Of a stretch of DNA of 64,000 nucleotides, positions 9,354 to 18,075 are shown in pieces. The position numbers and the translations under genes were made by a program. The stretch spans positions 1-64,000 of the forward strand of contig PWUU01000110.1 in the NCBI GenBank assembly GCA_003562475.1, written 5' to 3'. Position 1 is the first letter of the stretch, and every line of letters starts with the position of its first letter. The DNA comes from Dehalococcoidia bacterium (GTDB lineage: Bacteria > Chloroflexota > Dehalococcoidia > GIF9 > AB-539-J10). Below the pieces are notes generated by a model. It did no database searches. It saw only the letters and a list, made by a program, of their open reading frames with translations, and had not been told where the DNA came from.

Positions 9354-10277
9354 ATGAGAGTCGCAATCATTGGCATCGGTGGAGTTGGCGGATACTACGG
9401 TGGCAGATTGGCTTACCAGTTTCCTCCAGGGAGCGAGCACGAGATATTGTTCTTCTGCCGGGGAACCCACATGGAGGCCATCAGGCGCGCCGGTCTGAAG
9501 CTTTTCGCGAAGGACGGAGACGTGGTGGCATATCCGGCAATGGCCACCGATAATGCTGCTGAGATGGGTATCGTGGACGTCGCCATGTTCACGGTGAAGG
9601 GGTACAGCCTTCCTGAAGTGGCCGGAGCTATGCGTCCTGCGATTGGACCGTCGACCGTGGTCATACCGCTTGGAAATGGGGTCAACAACGACGAGATACT
9701 GAAACGGGAGATTGGCACCGGGCGTGTGCTCAATGGCTGTGTCTACATCTCCACCCATATCGAGGCTCCCGGCGTGGTCGAACAGACGGGCGGGAGCCGC
9801 AAGTTCATCTTTGGCAGTCCGGATGGAGAAACCGAACCGTATCGGCCTATTGAGGCGATGTTCAAGGCCGCCGGCATCGATGCCGAGCTCAGCAGCAGTA
9901 TTGTTCGTGATGTCTGGGCGAAGTTCATTTTCATAGATGCCATCTCCGGCGTCACCAGCCTCCACGGCGTTACCATTGGAATCGTTCTTGGTAACCCGGA
10001 ACTGAAGGGGCTTCTCGCCGACCTCATGCGGGAAGTGGAAAGCCTCGCCGACAGGTTGACGGTGGGGTTGCCTGCCGGCATTGTCGAGCAGGCTATCGAG
10101 AGGGCCGGGGCGTTTCCGCCCGACACCAAGACCTCCATGCAACTGGACGTGGAGAGAGGGAATCCCGTGGAACTGGACACCATGCTCGGATATGTGGTGC
10201 GTAAGGGGAAGGAACTTGGCATTCCTACGCCGCGCCACGTGGAGGCCTACCAGGCTTTATTGCAGCGGACACGCTAA
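9354..10277 (+). CDS. panE: 2-dehydropantoate 2-reductase (ketopantoate reductase)
   Basis: NADPH-dependent reductase of the ApbA/PanE family, 307 residues, usual length. The Rossmann loop GIGGVGGYYGG follows the first strand; the central VIPLGNGVNN and the conserved VWAKFIF helix with the catalytic lysine are present. The C-terminal SMQLDVERGNPVELD motif is typical. In coenzyme A synthesis it reduces ketopantoate to pantoate. The family has many 2-keto-acid reductases of other specificity and no pan genes are near, so pantoate is the default assignment only. Confidence 0.85.
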   Translation: MRVAIIGIGGVGGYYGGRLAYQFPPGSEHEILFFCRGTHMEAIRRAGLKLFAKDGDVVAYPAMATDNAAEMGIVDVAMFTVKGYSLPEVAGAMRPAIGPSTVVIPLGNGVNNDEILKREIGTGRVLNGCVYISTHIEAPGVVEQTGGSRKFIFGSPDGETEPYRPIEAMFKAAGIDAELSSSIVRDVWAKFIFIDAISGVTSLHGVTIGIVLGNPELKGLLADLMREVESLADRLTVGLPAGIVEQAIERAGAFPPDTKTSMQLDVERGNPVELDTMLGYVVRKGKELGIPTPRHVEAYQALLQRTR

Positions 10278-10327
10278 GACCCGAACGCGCAACATGCGCT
10301 CCTCATGCCTTCATTTGTGGAGCAGAG

Positions 10328-10404
10328 CTTTCGTTGCGGCCTTCGAAAGCAAGAACGGATGTGCTGATGGACACATGTGAGGTTCGACTCCTCTATTAGC
10401 ACCA
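10328..10404 (+). ncRNA. tRNA-like acceptor/T-arm structure (truncated tRNA remnant or small structured RNA)
   Basis: GTGCTGAT (10361-10368) can pair over 8 bp with ATTAGCAC (10395-10402), one G-T wobble included. Between them is a consensus T-arm, GAGG TTCGACT CCTC (10379-10393). The bases after it read CA, so the 3' end spells ACCA. The extra first pair G-C resembles the G-1:C73 pair of tRNA-His. The D-arm and anticodon arm are absent: only 9-10 bases separate the acceptor strand from the T-arm. A second hairpin (GCTTTCG/CGAAAGC, about 10328-10351) stands just upstream. It may be a deleted tRNA or a tRNA-like tail; it is not a functional tRNA. Confidence 0.35.
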
Positions 10405-10463
10405 CGTGTCGTTGGAAGTGAAGCTGTCTATGAGGACGCCTGTGTGCGACTGCGCAAGAGGGA

Positions 10464-10919
10464 TTAGCCCGATTGGCTTCGTTCCATTGCCTGATGGTCG
10501 ATGCTGACCTCTTCGGACATTTGCCCGATTGCTCCTTGCTGCCCGATCGCAGCGACCTGATAGAAGTACCGGATTGTGGGATAACGCGCGGTCGTACGCA
10601 ACTCGTCGTCGACGTACTGCGTGGCAATAGTGACGGCCTGAAGCTCGTATTCTGTCTTCTCTCCCGGTGTGGCGCCCATACCCTGCTCCGCGCGAAAGAT
10701 CGCGTATCCCTCCACCCGCGGATCCATTGTCGGATTCCACGACACGATGATCGTATCGCCGAGCCTGTCATTTTCGGGTTCGTACGGGCCACGTTCAACC
10801 CTGACGTTTTCCGGCACAGGCAGAGGCTTGTCCTCCTGGGTGCATCCGGTTGTACACACCAGAAGCAGAATGAATACAAGTGCCAGAGCCATTCCTGGGA
10901 CCATATGCCTGTGCTTCAT
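10464..10919 (-). CDS. Lipoprotein with fibronectin type III domain
   Basis: A protein of 151 residues starting MKHRHMVPGM. A hydrophobic stretch ends in VCTTGC, a plausible lipobox, so it is probably lipid-anchored outside the membrane. The rest is one FN3-like domain: PVPENVRVERG, then IIVSWNPT, EGYAIFRAEQG and IRYFYQVAAIG. The frame extends upstream to 11120, but residues before this methionine look unlike a signal peptide. GGGAG precedes the chosen start by about 11 bases. A structural or binding role is inferred from the domain. Confidence 0.75.
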   Translation of the reverse strand: MKHRHMVPGMALALVFILLLVCTTGCTQEDKPLPVPENVRVERGPYEPENDRLGDTIIVSWNPTMDPRVEGYAIFRAEQGMGATPGEKTEYELQAVTIATQYVDDELRTTARYPTIRYFYQVAAIGQQGAIGQMSEEVSIDHQAMERSQSG

Positions 10920-11058
10920 TTTGCTTCTACTCCCGTTGATGCCGATGTACCACACCGGGGTGAACGGTGCGTGTCGTGATTGACTGATGGAGATTATAGC
11001 GCAGTGTAGCAGTCGACGGTTCGTATCCAGCGAAACAGATTGGGGATGAGTGTACACG

Positions 11059-13083
11059 CTACTGCCATATGTCACGAATACGCGCACCGATGTCGCTCGT
11101 GAAGTGGGGTGTAAGCTCATCCGCTGACACCTCTGTTGTCCGGTGGGTCGCGCGCTGCACCATTGTGGCGACTACATCATCGCTCAGAAATCGTGAGCAC
11201 TGGGCATAGATGTGCCTGTCTGTGACCCCCGGCGTCCTGCCGTAGAAGCGCAACGGCCAGAGTACGTACAGGAAATCACGGGCACGGGTCATTGCCACGT
11301 ATGTAAGACGCAGTTCTTCATCGATCTCGTCCTTGTTGCCGGTTGACATATCCGATGGCAGGCAACCATCCGCCGCGTGGATGAGGTACACGACATCCCA
11401 TTCGAGGCCTTTGGCAGAGTGGATCGTTGAGAGCACCAGCCAGTCATCGTCCTTGAGCGGTTCACCTGCGAGGTCCGCGCTGGAAAGAGGAGGGTCAAGG
11501 ATGAGGTCGTCCAGAAACGTCTGGAGTGAGTCATACCTGGTAGCGAGTTGCGCCAGGTGTCGCAGATCCTCGTGGCGTGGCTCCGGGTTTTCGTAGTTCT
11601 GTTGCAGAAGCGGTGTGTAGAAGAACGCCACGCGCTCGATGAGCACGGCGGGTTCGCCGGTTCGGATTGGAGCAGCGTCTGCGAGCAGTGCCCTGAGTCT
11701 CGCTACGCTGGTGCCGGCCGCCGGTGGTGCTCGGAACGTGTCGAGTGCGGCGGCATCGAAGCCGTGGGAAGCAATGTGCGCGATGGCCTGACCTGCCGTG
11801 ACAGGACCGACACCGCTGATAAGCTGAAGCACGCGAAACCAGGCGATTTCATCGCGCGGGTTCGCGATAAGACGAAGCAGGCTGACGAGATCCTTCACGT
11901 GCGACGCCTCGAGAAAACGAAGGCCTCCGTACTTCCGGAACGGGATGTTCTTCCTGGTCAATGCGAGTTCGAGAGAGGCCGTGTGGGAGGCGGCCCGGCA
12001 CAACACTGCCTGGCGCCGGAGCGGGATGCCCTGCTCGAAGTGTTCGAGAACAAGCCTGATGACCTCCTCGTCCTCATCGCTCTCGTCGCCGCACGTGATG
12101 AGCTGTGGTCTCTGACCGTCACCACGCGTTGCCCATAGCTCTTTGGAGAATCGTTCATGTGCCTGTGCGATAACACGGTTCGTGGTCGCGAGTATCGGCT
12201 GTAGCGACCGGTAGTTCTGGTCGAGCGTTACGATGGTAGTCCCCAAGAACTCCTGAGGGAAGTCGAGCATGTTCCGTACAGTCGCAGAGCGAAAACCGTA
12301 GATGCTTTGTGCATCATCTCCCACGACCATGATGTTGCGGTTGCTGCTCCTGAGTCGTCTCAGCATGCCTGCCTGGATTCGGTTGGTGTCCTGGTATTCA
12401 TCCACCAGTATGTGGTCAAACCGTCCACCCATGGCTCGCTCCATGCGGGGATCCTCGAGGAGGTAGAACAAGTACAGGAGCAGGTCATCGTAATCCAGCA
12501 CGCTCCGTTTCTGCTTGCGATCAACGTAAGACCTGAAAAGCGATGCCAGTTCGGTCTCCCACTCAAGGCACCATGGGTAGTGGCCGGCCAGCACCTCCCT
12601 GAGGTCGACCGCAGAGTTCACTTTGCGGGAGTAAATGTCCATACAGCTAGCCTTCTGAGGGAAGCGCTTGCCTGTTCGCGAAAGCCCCATCTCGTTGCGT
12701 ATGACGTTGAGAAAGTCTTCAGCATCGGTCCGATCGATAACTGAGAAGTCAAGCCCGAGCCCGGCGGATCGGCCATAGATGCGCAGCACTCGATTGGCAA
12801 AAGAGTGAAACGTGCCGCCCCAGACGCGCCCAGTTGCCCCGGCCGCCGTGCCAATGTGTGCCGAAGCCCGTTTCAGCATCTCGGCGGCCGCCCGACGCGT
12901 GAAGGTTAAGAGCAGGATTCGCTCTGGCGTGACTCCCTGCGAAATCAGGTAGGCGACGCGACAGGCGAGCGTCCTGGTCTTGCCGCTTCCCGCGCCCGCA
13001 ACCACCAGCAGCGGGCCCTCTCCGTGCGTCACGGCATCCCGTTGATGTGGATTCAGGTCTTCCAGCCAGGCAAGGTCCTGCAT
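11059..13083 (-). CDS. ATP-dependent DNA helicase, UvrD/PcrA/Rep family (SF1A)
   Basis: A 3'-5' helicase of 674 residues. The Q motif is NPHQRDAV, Walker A is AGAGSGKT (about 29-36), motif Ia LLLTFTRRAA, motif II VDEYQDTN, motif III VVGDDAQSIYGFRSA, motif IV DQNYRS, motif V STIHSAKGLEWDVVYL and motif VI YVAMTRARDFLYV. At 674 residues it is a little shorter than PcrA/UvrD because the C-terminal tail is short. A role in nucleotide excision repair or fork clearance is inferred. A TTG nine bases upstream is an alternative start; neither has a strong ribosome site. Confidence 0.93.
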   Translation of the reverse strand: MQDLAWLEDLNPHQRDAVTHGEGPLLVVAGAGSGKTRTLACRVAYLISQGVTPERILLLTFTRRAAAEMLKRASAHIGTAAGATGRVWGGTFHSFANRVLRIYGRSAGLGLDFSVIDRTDAEDFLNVIRNEMGLSRTGKRFPQKASCMDIYSRKVNSAVDLREVLAGHYPWCLEWETELASLFRSYVDRKQKRSVLDYDDLLLYLFYLLEDPRMERAMGGRFDHILVDEYQDTNRIQAGMLRRLRSSNRNIMVVGDDAQSIYGFRSATVRNMLDFPQEFLGTTIVTLDQNYRSLQPILATTNRVIAQAHERFSKELWATRGDGQRPQLITCGDESDEDEEVIRLVLEHFEQGIPLRRQAVLCRAASHTASLELALTRKNIPFRKYGGLRFLEASHVKDLVSLLRLIANPRDEIAWFRVLQLISGVGPVTAGQAIAHIASHGFDAAALDTFRAPPAAGTSVARLRALLADAAPIRTGEPAVLIERVAFFYTPLLQQNYENPEPRHEDLRHLAQLATRYDSLQTFLDDLILDPPLSSADLAGEPLKDDDWLVLSTIHSAKGLEWDVVYLIHAADGCLPSDMSTGNKDEIDEELRLTYVAMTRARDFLYVLWPLRFYGRTPGVTDRHIYAQCSRFLSDDVVATMVQRATHRTTEVSADELTPHFTSDIGARIRDIWQ

Positions 13084-13389
13084 GGTGTTCAATGTATCAT
13101 CAGAATAATTGGCGTCGATCCTGTGCCATTATGATGTCGATCCGGTTGTCGGTCCCCGCGATGGCCTCGCGTGTGTCACACAGGTCTCCCTCTTGCAAGA
13201 GGCTCTCGTGCGCCCCCGGTGAGTATACTACGTGTTTTCTGCTGCACATGGAATTGTGTCAGGAGCCAACAGAGATGAGTCTCGGGGTCGTTGACATAGA
13301 AGTTACTCTCTCCTTATGCTGTGTGGCGTGCCACGCTTCCGAATCTGGATGCACAGCTCTCTGGCAGCTGGCACGAGGAGGGGTGTGTT

Positions 13390-14250
13390 ATGGCAATTCG
13401 CATCACGACACTGGCGGAGAATACTGCCGGTTGGGTGAACGTGGTTGGAGAGTGGGGACTCTCCATGCTGGTAGAGACCGACGATTGTGTGGTGCTCTCT
13501 GACGCAGGCACCAGCGAGGCCGTGGCGCGTAACGCACGGGCGCTCTCCGTTTCTCTGACCGCTGTTGATGCGGTGGTGTTCAGTCATGGGCACTTCGATC
13601 ATACGGGCGGGTTGCCTTACCTGCTGCCGCTGATTCACAAACCTGTGGATGTGATGGGCCACCCGGGGATATGGGATCGCAAGTATGCTTACCACCCGGG
13701 TCGCAAGGTGTGCCAGTACAACACGGGTGTTGAGTACGAGTACATCGGCATTCCGTATGTGCGGGAGGAGGCCGAGAAGTGGGGTGCACGCTTCGTGCTT
13801 GGAACTGAACCCGTGTGGTTGAGCGAGGCGGTGGTTACCAGCGGAGAGGTGCCTATGCGAATGGAGTACGAGGTCGTTGATCCGATGCTGAAGGTGCTGG
13901 AAGAAGGAAAGTTTGAGCCAGATCCGCTGCTCGACGATCAATCCATCTACATCAAGACGGGGAAGGGTCTCGTTGCGGTTCTTGGTTGTGCACATCGTGG
14001 CGTTGTGAACCATTTGCTGCGTGGTCAGGAACTGACCGGGCTTGACCGTGTGCACGCTGTCATCGGTGGCACTCACTTGATGCGAGCCTCGGACGATCGC
14101 ATTGAGAGGACGGTCGCGGAACTCAGACGGATGGGCGTGGAGTTCGTGGCGGCGTCGCACTGCACGGGCTTGAGAGCGGCCTGCATCCTTGAGCGAGAGT
14201 TTGGCGACTCGTTTGTGTTCAACAATGCGGGTACGTGCATCAGTCTGTGA
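13390..14250 (+). CDS. MBL-fold metallo-hydrolase
   Basis: A metallo-beta-lactamase-fold protein of 286 residues. The metal motif H-x-H-x-D-H appears as FSHGHFDHTGGL, with later histidines in GCAHRGVVN, GGTHLM and SHCTG. The layout (N-terminal DAGTS, GCAHRG, C-terminal SHCTG) matches the group annotated as dihydropterin-type phosphate synthases or DUF-type MBL hydrolases near archaeal MJ0301. The start ATG at 13390 follows GAGGAGGGG; an upstream extension has no ribosome site. Substrate unknown. Confidence 0.85.
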   Translation: MAIRITTLAENTAGWVNVVGEWGLSMLVETDDCVVLSDAGTSEAVARNARALSVSLTAVDAVVFSHGHFDHTGGLPYLLPLIHKPVDVMGHPGIWDRKYAYHPGRKVCQYNTGVEYEYIGIPYVREEAEKWGARFVLGTEPVWLSEAVVTSGEVPMRMEYEVVDPMLKVLEEGKFEPDPLLDDQSIYIKTGKGLVAVLGCAHRGVVNHLLRGQELTGLDRVHAVIGGTHLMRASDDRIERTVAELRRMGVEFVAASHCTGLRAACILEREFGDSFVFNNAGTCISL

Positions 14251-14309
14251 TCGGGCGCACAGGGTTGGTGAGGTCTCGCTGCTGTTCGGAAACCTGGTCC
14301 GGCCCCGCA

Positions 14310-14777
14310 TTACACGGCAATGAGGTTGGCCTGGATCGCCTGATCGATGGTTATTGTCGCGTAGCCCTTCCTTGCTGGCCCGGGATTCACCATCAGCACG
14401 CCATCCACAATAGCGCTGAATGGTTGGTGTGAATGGCCGAAGACAATGAGGTCGGGATTCTCCGGGAACAGCGCTCTGATCCTCTCAGCGATGCCTCCCG
14501 GCGCTCCTGAGCCGTGAGCTACCCCCAACGTCTTGCCGTTCAGGCTGACGAGTTGCCTTCGGGGCAGCTGGGCCTTGAGTGCGGTAGAGTCCATGTTCCC
14601 CGAGACTGCAATCACCGTGGTGTTCAACGCTCGCAGTTCATCGAAGAGCGAAAGCTCTGTGTGGTCGCCCGCATGAACAATGATGTCCGCCTGCCGCAAC
14701 GCGTCGCGGACCCGGAAGGGCAACTCGCTTATGGAAATGGCATGCGAATCCGATATGGCCACAACAAAGACGCTCAT
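14310..14777 (-). CDS. Metallophosphoesterase, YfcE/MJ0936 family
   Basis: A compact calcineurin-like phosphoesterase of 155 residues. The metal ligands are visible in order: DSH in AISDSHAI, GDH in HAGDHTE, GNMD in VSGNMDS, GVAHGSG, and GHSHQP. The family hydrolyses phosphodiesters in the presence of manganese. It lies convergent to the MBL gene. Substrate not known. Confidence 0.88.
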   Translation of the reverse strand: MSVFVVAISDSHAISISELPFRVRDALRQADIIVHAGDHTELSLFDELRALNTTVIAVSGNMDSTALKAQLPRRQLVSLNGKTLGVAHGSGAPGGIAERIRALFPENPDLIVFGHSHQPFSAIVDGVLMVNPGPARKGYATITIDQAIQANLIAV

Positions 14778-14927
14778 TCGATCATCCTCCTGCGCACCAC
14801 GTGGAGTTGACCTTTGCCGATACTATATCGTACCTCAGGTTGCCGCTAATACACGCAATGTGTCGACACTGGTCTTGTGAGACAGATATCATGTGTGCAA
14901 CGTAACAAATGGAGGTCGGGAGGTGCT

Positions 14928-15341
14928 GTGAAATCACACACTGAGTATCTGTGGTTCAACACTGAACACGAACATGAGTATGTCAACATCACGAGAGATG
15001 TCGAAGGGATGGTCGGGGCAAGCGGCATTCAGGAAGGCTTTGTCCTTGTGTCTGCCATGCATATCACGGCTGCCGTGTACGTAAATGACGCCGAATCAGG
15101 CCTCATTGCGGACATCGAGGAATGGCTTGAGGGGTTGGCTCCGTTTCGGCCTGATTACCGCCACCACCGAACAGGAGAGATGAACGCGGACGCCCACCTG
15201 AAGAGCCTACTCCTGCACCACGAGGTCATCGTTCCTATCACGGGCGGGAAGCTGGATCTTGGACCCTGGCAGCAGATCTACTATGCGGAGTTCGATGGCA
15301 GAAGGAGAAAGCGGGTAGTAATGAAAGCGATTGGTGAGTAG
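14928..15341 (+). CDS. YjbQ/UPF0047 family protein
   Basis: A protein of 137 residues with the family pattern: TEYLWFNT at the start, ITRDVEGMV, the [10 protein letters not shown] strand, [18 protein letters not shown] and [13 protein letters not shown] near the end. Conserved histidines suggest metal binding. Some members complement thiE mutants as a weak secondary thiamine-phosphate synthase, but the true role is unsettled. GTG at 14928 is chosen since GGGAGG stands four bases upstream and the length then matches the family; another GTG at 14877 would add 17 residues. Confidence 0.85.
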   Translation: MKSHTEYLWFNTEHEHEYVNITRDVEGMVGASGIQEGFVLVSAMHITAAVYVNDAESGLIADIEEWLEGLAPFRPDYRHHRTGEMNADAHLKSLLLHHEVIVPITGGKLDLGPWQQIYYAEFDGRRRKRVVMKAIGE

Positions 15342-15413
15342 TGAGAGAAGCTCTTAGTACGCGGTGCTGAGACGCAGATTGTGAGGCGGTGGACCGTGAC
15401 AGAGGAGAACACC

Positions 15414-16649
15414 ATGAGGCAAAGAGTAAGCATCGTCAGAATCGAGAATTGTGAGATCGACAAGGCGGTTCGGGACGCGGTTGAGATGGCGGGCGGCTTG
15501 TCAAACCTTGTCTCGAGAGATTCAAAGGTAGTAGTGAAGCCGAACCTTGCCCGGTTGGCACCTTCGGGGAGTGGTGTCGTAACTGATGCGCGTGTTACCG
15601 AAGCTGTCACCAAACTGATGCTGGACCTCAATCCTGCATCGCTGGTGATTGCAGAAGGGACAGCGGTTGGCTATGACGATGGCGCCCTTAGCACCGAGCA
15701 CGTGTTCGACATGAGCGGCACACGGGCGGTCGCCCAGATGATGGGAGTACCCTGTGTCAATCTGAACATCGATAAGCCGGTTGCTGTGGAAGTGGCCCAA
15801 CCGCGATCGATGGATCGGATCCTGGTGGCGAAGACAATCCTTGAGAGCGATGTGGTCGTCAGTGTTCCGGTGCTCAAGACGCACATCCGAACCAATGCGA
15901 CGATCTCCCTGAAAAACATGTACGGTGTACTTCCCGGCGCGGAGAAGAGGGCTGGTCATATGCTTGGAATCAACAACTCTCTCATTGACCTCATATCTGT
16001 CGTGCGGCCCTCCTATACCGTGATCGATGGTCTTGTCGGGATGGAGGGCCTGTGGCGCTCTCCTGAGGACGCCCGCATCATGCAACTGATCGTTGCGGGA
16101 AGCGATGCGCTCGCCACGGATCTCGTCGGCTGCGCCCTGATGGGCCTGGATCCCGGTTCAGTGTTCTACCTGAGCGAGTTGACCTCGCGTGAGAACGAGG
16201 TGCGAGGACTCGCTGACATTGACGTTGTTGGTGAATCTATTGACGCACATGCCCAGAGGTTTCGGCCGGCGTTTGACGCTTTCATGGAGCGGTACGGCGA
16301 CGTCCGCGTGGCAAGAGGCCCATTCTTCTGTGGTGGTTGCGTGGCAGAGCTCGTTACTGCGATTCGCTATGTGCATGATGCAGGGTATGGCGAGCGCATG
16401 AAGGGCCTCAGCATAGTGGTCGGTGCGCCCGAAGAATTCGAGGTTTCGGGCAAAGTAGCTGTCGTCGGCGAATGCAGTGAGACCTATGAAGGATACGGGC
16501 CGATGGCTCCTGGATGTCCCCCTGCCGAAGACGACGTGGTGACTGCGCTGTGCGAAGCCTGTGATGCTGATCCCTCGCTGGTGCTTTCGCTTCGGGATGA
16601 GAATCGATGCTCCATGTGGGAGTCTACGCAAGACCTCATCGGTAGGTAG
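15414..16649 (+). CDS. DUF362 domain protein
   Basis: A protein of 411 residues. The DUF362 pattern is clear: VVVKPNLARLAPSGSG, then VIAEGTAVGYD, VVSVPVLKTHIRTNATISLKNMYG and VIDGLVGMEG. Members often carry a C-terminal ferredoxin domain; here that part has a few scattered cysteines (FFCGGCVAE, APGCPPAEDD, CEACDAD), not a classic CxxCxxCxxxCP set. The family is common in anaerobes and of unknown activity; some bind Fe-S clusters. GAGGAG precedes the ATG. It lies 70 bases after the YjbQ gene on the same strand and may be co-transcribed. Confidence 0.85.
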   Translation: MRQRVSIVRIENCEIDKAVRDAVEMAGGLSNLVSRDSKVVVKPNLARLAPSGSGVVTDARVTEAVTKLMLDLNPASLVIAEGTAVGYDDGALSTEHVFDMSGTRAVAQMMGVPCVNLNIDKPVAVEVAQPRSMDRILVAKTILESDVVVSVPVLKTHIRTNATISLKNMYGVLPGAEKRAGHMLGINNSLIDLISVVRPSYTVIDGLVGMEGLWRSPEDARIMQLIVAGSDALATDLVGCALMGLDPGSVFYLSELTSRENEVRGLADIDVVGESIDAHAQRFRPAFDAFMERYGDVRVARGPFFCGGCVAELVTAIRYVHDAGYGERMKGLSIVVGAPEEFEVSGKVAVVGECSETYEGYGPMAPGCPPAEDDVVTALCEACDADPSLVLSLRDENRCSMWESTQDLIGR

Positions 16650-16714
16650 GCGCCGTGTTGCATGTCAACCGACGGTGTCGGTGGTAGTGTGGCAAGCCCA
16701 ACCGTTCGTGCGGC

Positions 16715-17635
16715 TTAAAGATCGTAGCGGAGACGAAGAATCCTGCGCTGGAGGGCGCTGATGAGGGGCCCCACAAGCAATAGGAGCAGCATGGCACCTG
16801 TCGGGTAAGCGACCCATCTCCACCTGGACAGTAGTGACGGCGAATCGAGTGTCATGGGCTGGAAAACGTCGTGTTCCGAAAGACCGATTGTCTGACTCGG
16901 CTCCAGCGTTGATGGGTGCCCGGTCGACGTAAATACCGCAGATAGTCCATGTACTTCAACTTCGTAGGTGCCTTCCTCGGGAGGTTCATAGTCGAAGGTG
17001 AGCACGAGGCGGTCACCCGGCGACAGAGAGATTTCCTGCTCTCCCTCCGTTTGGTCGTTGACCGTCATGTAGACTTGTGAGCGCACGTTGGCATTGCTCC
17101 CACCGTAGGTGGCTACAACACTGATAGTGACGGCCTGTCCTGCGTATGGGCGGGATGGATCGACGATCAGCGAGCTGAAACTGAAGCCGGAAGCGTTCAG
17201 GGGTGTATTCCCGGCCACGCCCGGAGCAATCACGGAGAACTTGCTCAGATAGCTCACTTCAGCGATTACGGTGCGATTGTCCAGGTTCGCCTCGGAGGGA
17301 AGCGTAGTCCAGTCCCCGGTCGATGGGTCGAACTCGGCGATGCGTAGCTCTCTCTCGTCGATACCAGCTGGAAGACTTGAGGGGTCGTATGGGAGTGAGA
17401 TAGGAAGCGGTGGGTCAAATGTGGCTCCGTCCGGCTTAAGGTCGTACACGTCACCGAGAAGGATTCCTTCCGTCGGCAGGGCGGGTGGATGGCCAAGCTC
17501 GATGAGCACTTCGGTCAGTGTGGCTCCTGTTGGGTCGAGAGCTACCGTTCCATCAGGTATGGCGACAGATGCTATGTGTGCGTCCTGATGCTGCACTTCA
17601 GGTGCAGCATCTTCCTCTGCGAAGCGAGCAGTCAA
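16715..17635 (-). CDS. Membrane-anchored surface protein, probably 5'-truncated
   Basis: A frame of 306 residues. The first part (about 60-140), with DPPLPISLPYD, the acidic loop ERELRIAEFDPSTGDWTTLPS and LSKFSVIAP, resembles ZU5-like or surface-protein modules. The second part (about 150-250) is a CARDB-like beta-sandwich. A C-terminal hydrophobic segment (GAMLLLLLVGPLISAL) followed by RRILRLRYDL is a membrane anchor. No signal peptide precedes it and the only start is TTG without a clear ribosome site, so the 5' end, including the export signal, may be lost. Ligand unknown. Confidence 0.6.
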   Translation of the reverse strand: MTARFAEEDAAPEVQHQDAHIASVAIPDGTVALDPTGATLTEVLIELGHPPALPTEGILLGDVYDLKPDGATFDPPLPISLPYDPSSLPAGIDERELRIAEFDPSTGDWTTLPSEANLDNRTVIAEVSYLSKFSVIAPGVAGNTPLNASGFSFSSLIVDPSRPYAGQAVTISVVATYGGSNANVRSQVYMTVNDQTEGEQEISLSPGDRLVLTFDYEPPEEGTYEVEVHGLSAVFTSTGHPSTLEPSQTIGLSEHDVFQPMTLDSPSLLSRWRWVAYPTGAMLLLLLVGPLISALQRRILRLRYDL

Positions 17636-18075
17636 TGTCTTGTGATTGTAGATGGGGGCTTCGACAGAGCTCTCGCTCTCTTCAAACTAGTCGCTCCATC
17701 GTTCAGAATCCATCCTGAGTCGGGAATCTACAACCATTTGTTGACGTCTTTCAAATGCTCGTCGGCCTGATGGTGCGAATGAATGCATCCGGCGATGTTC
17801 GACGCGTCCGTTCATCGTTACGCTCAGCAGCGACACCGGCAGCTTCGGGCACGCTTGCACCGGGATCATCGTGAGAAACAGGCGGCCTTGTGCTTGTGGT
17901 GGTTGTCGTGCGACTACGGGCGGTCCCGCGCGCGAACCGGTGTCTGTGGGAGAATGATGCGTGTATGTTCCGCTGCCCTCTGAAGAGCCGCACGCGGAGG
18001 TTCCGGCTCTCCGGGAGGACAACCAGAAGGGCCCATGCGCCGGGGGCGTGCACCCTGCTACACTGGCAGGTCAAC
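17636..18075. other. Intergenic between surface protein and MATE exporter
   Basis: About 440 bases between divergent genes. The MATE frame stays open upstream to 17890 but the residues are Arg/Cys-rich and unlike an exporter N-terminus. The expected 5' part of the surface-protein gene could not be read here in any frame. Confidence 0.4.

Noticed and set aside
8952-10238. 428-codon minus-strand frame over panE
   Set aside because: Antisense to an intact ketopantoate reductase; no ribosome site, no recognisable motif.
13303-14310. 335-codon minus-strand frame over the MBL gene
   Set aside because: Shadow of a gene with a complete HxHxDH motif; composition unlike a folded protein.
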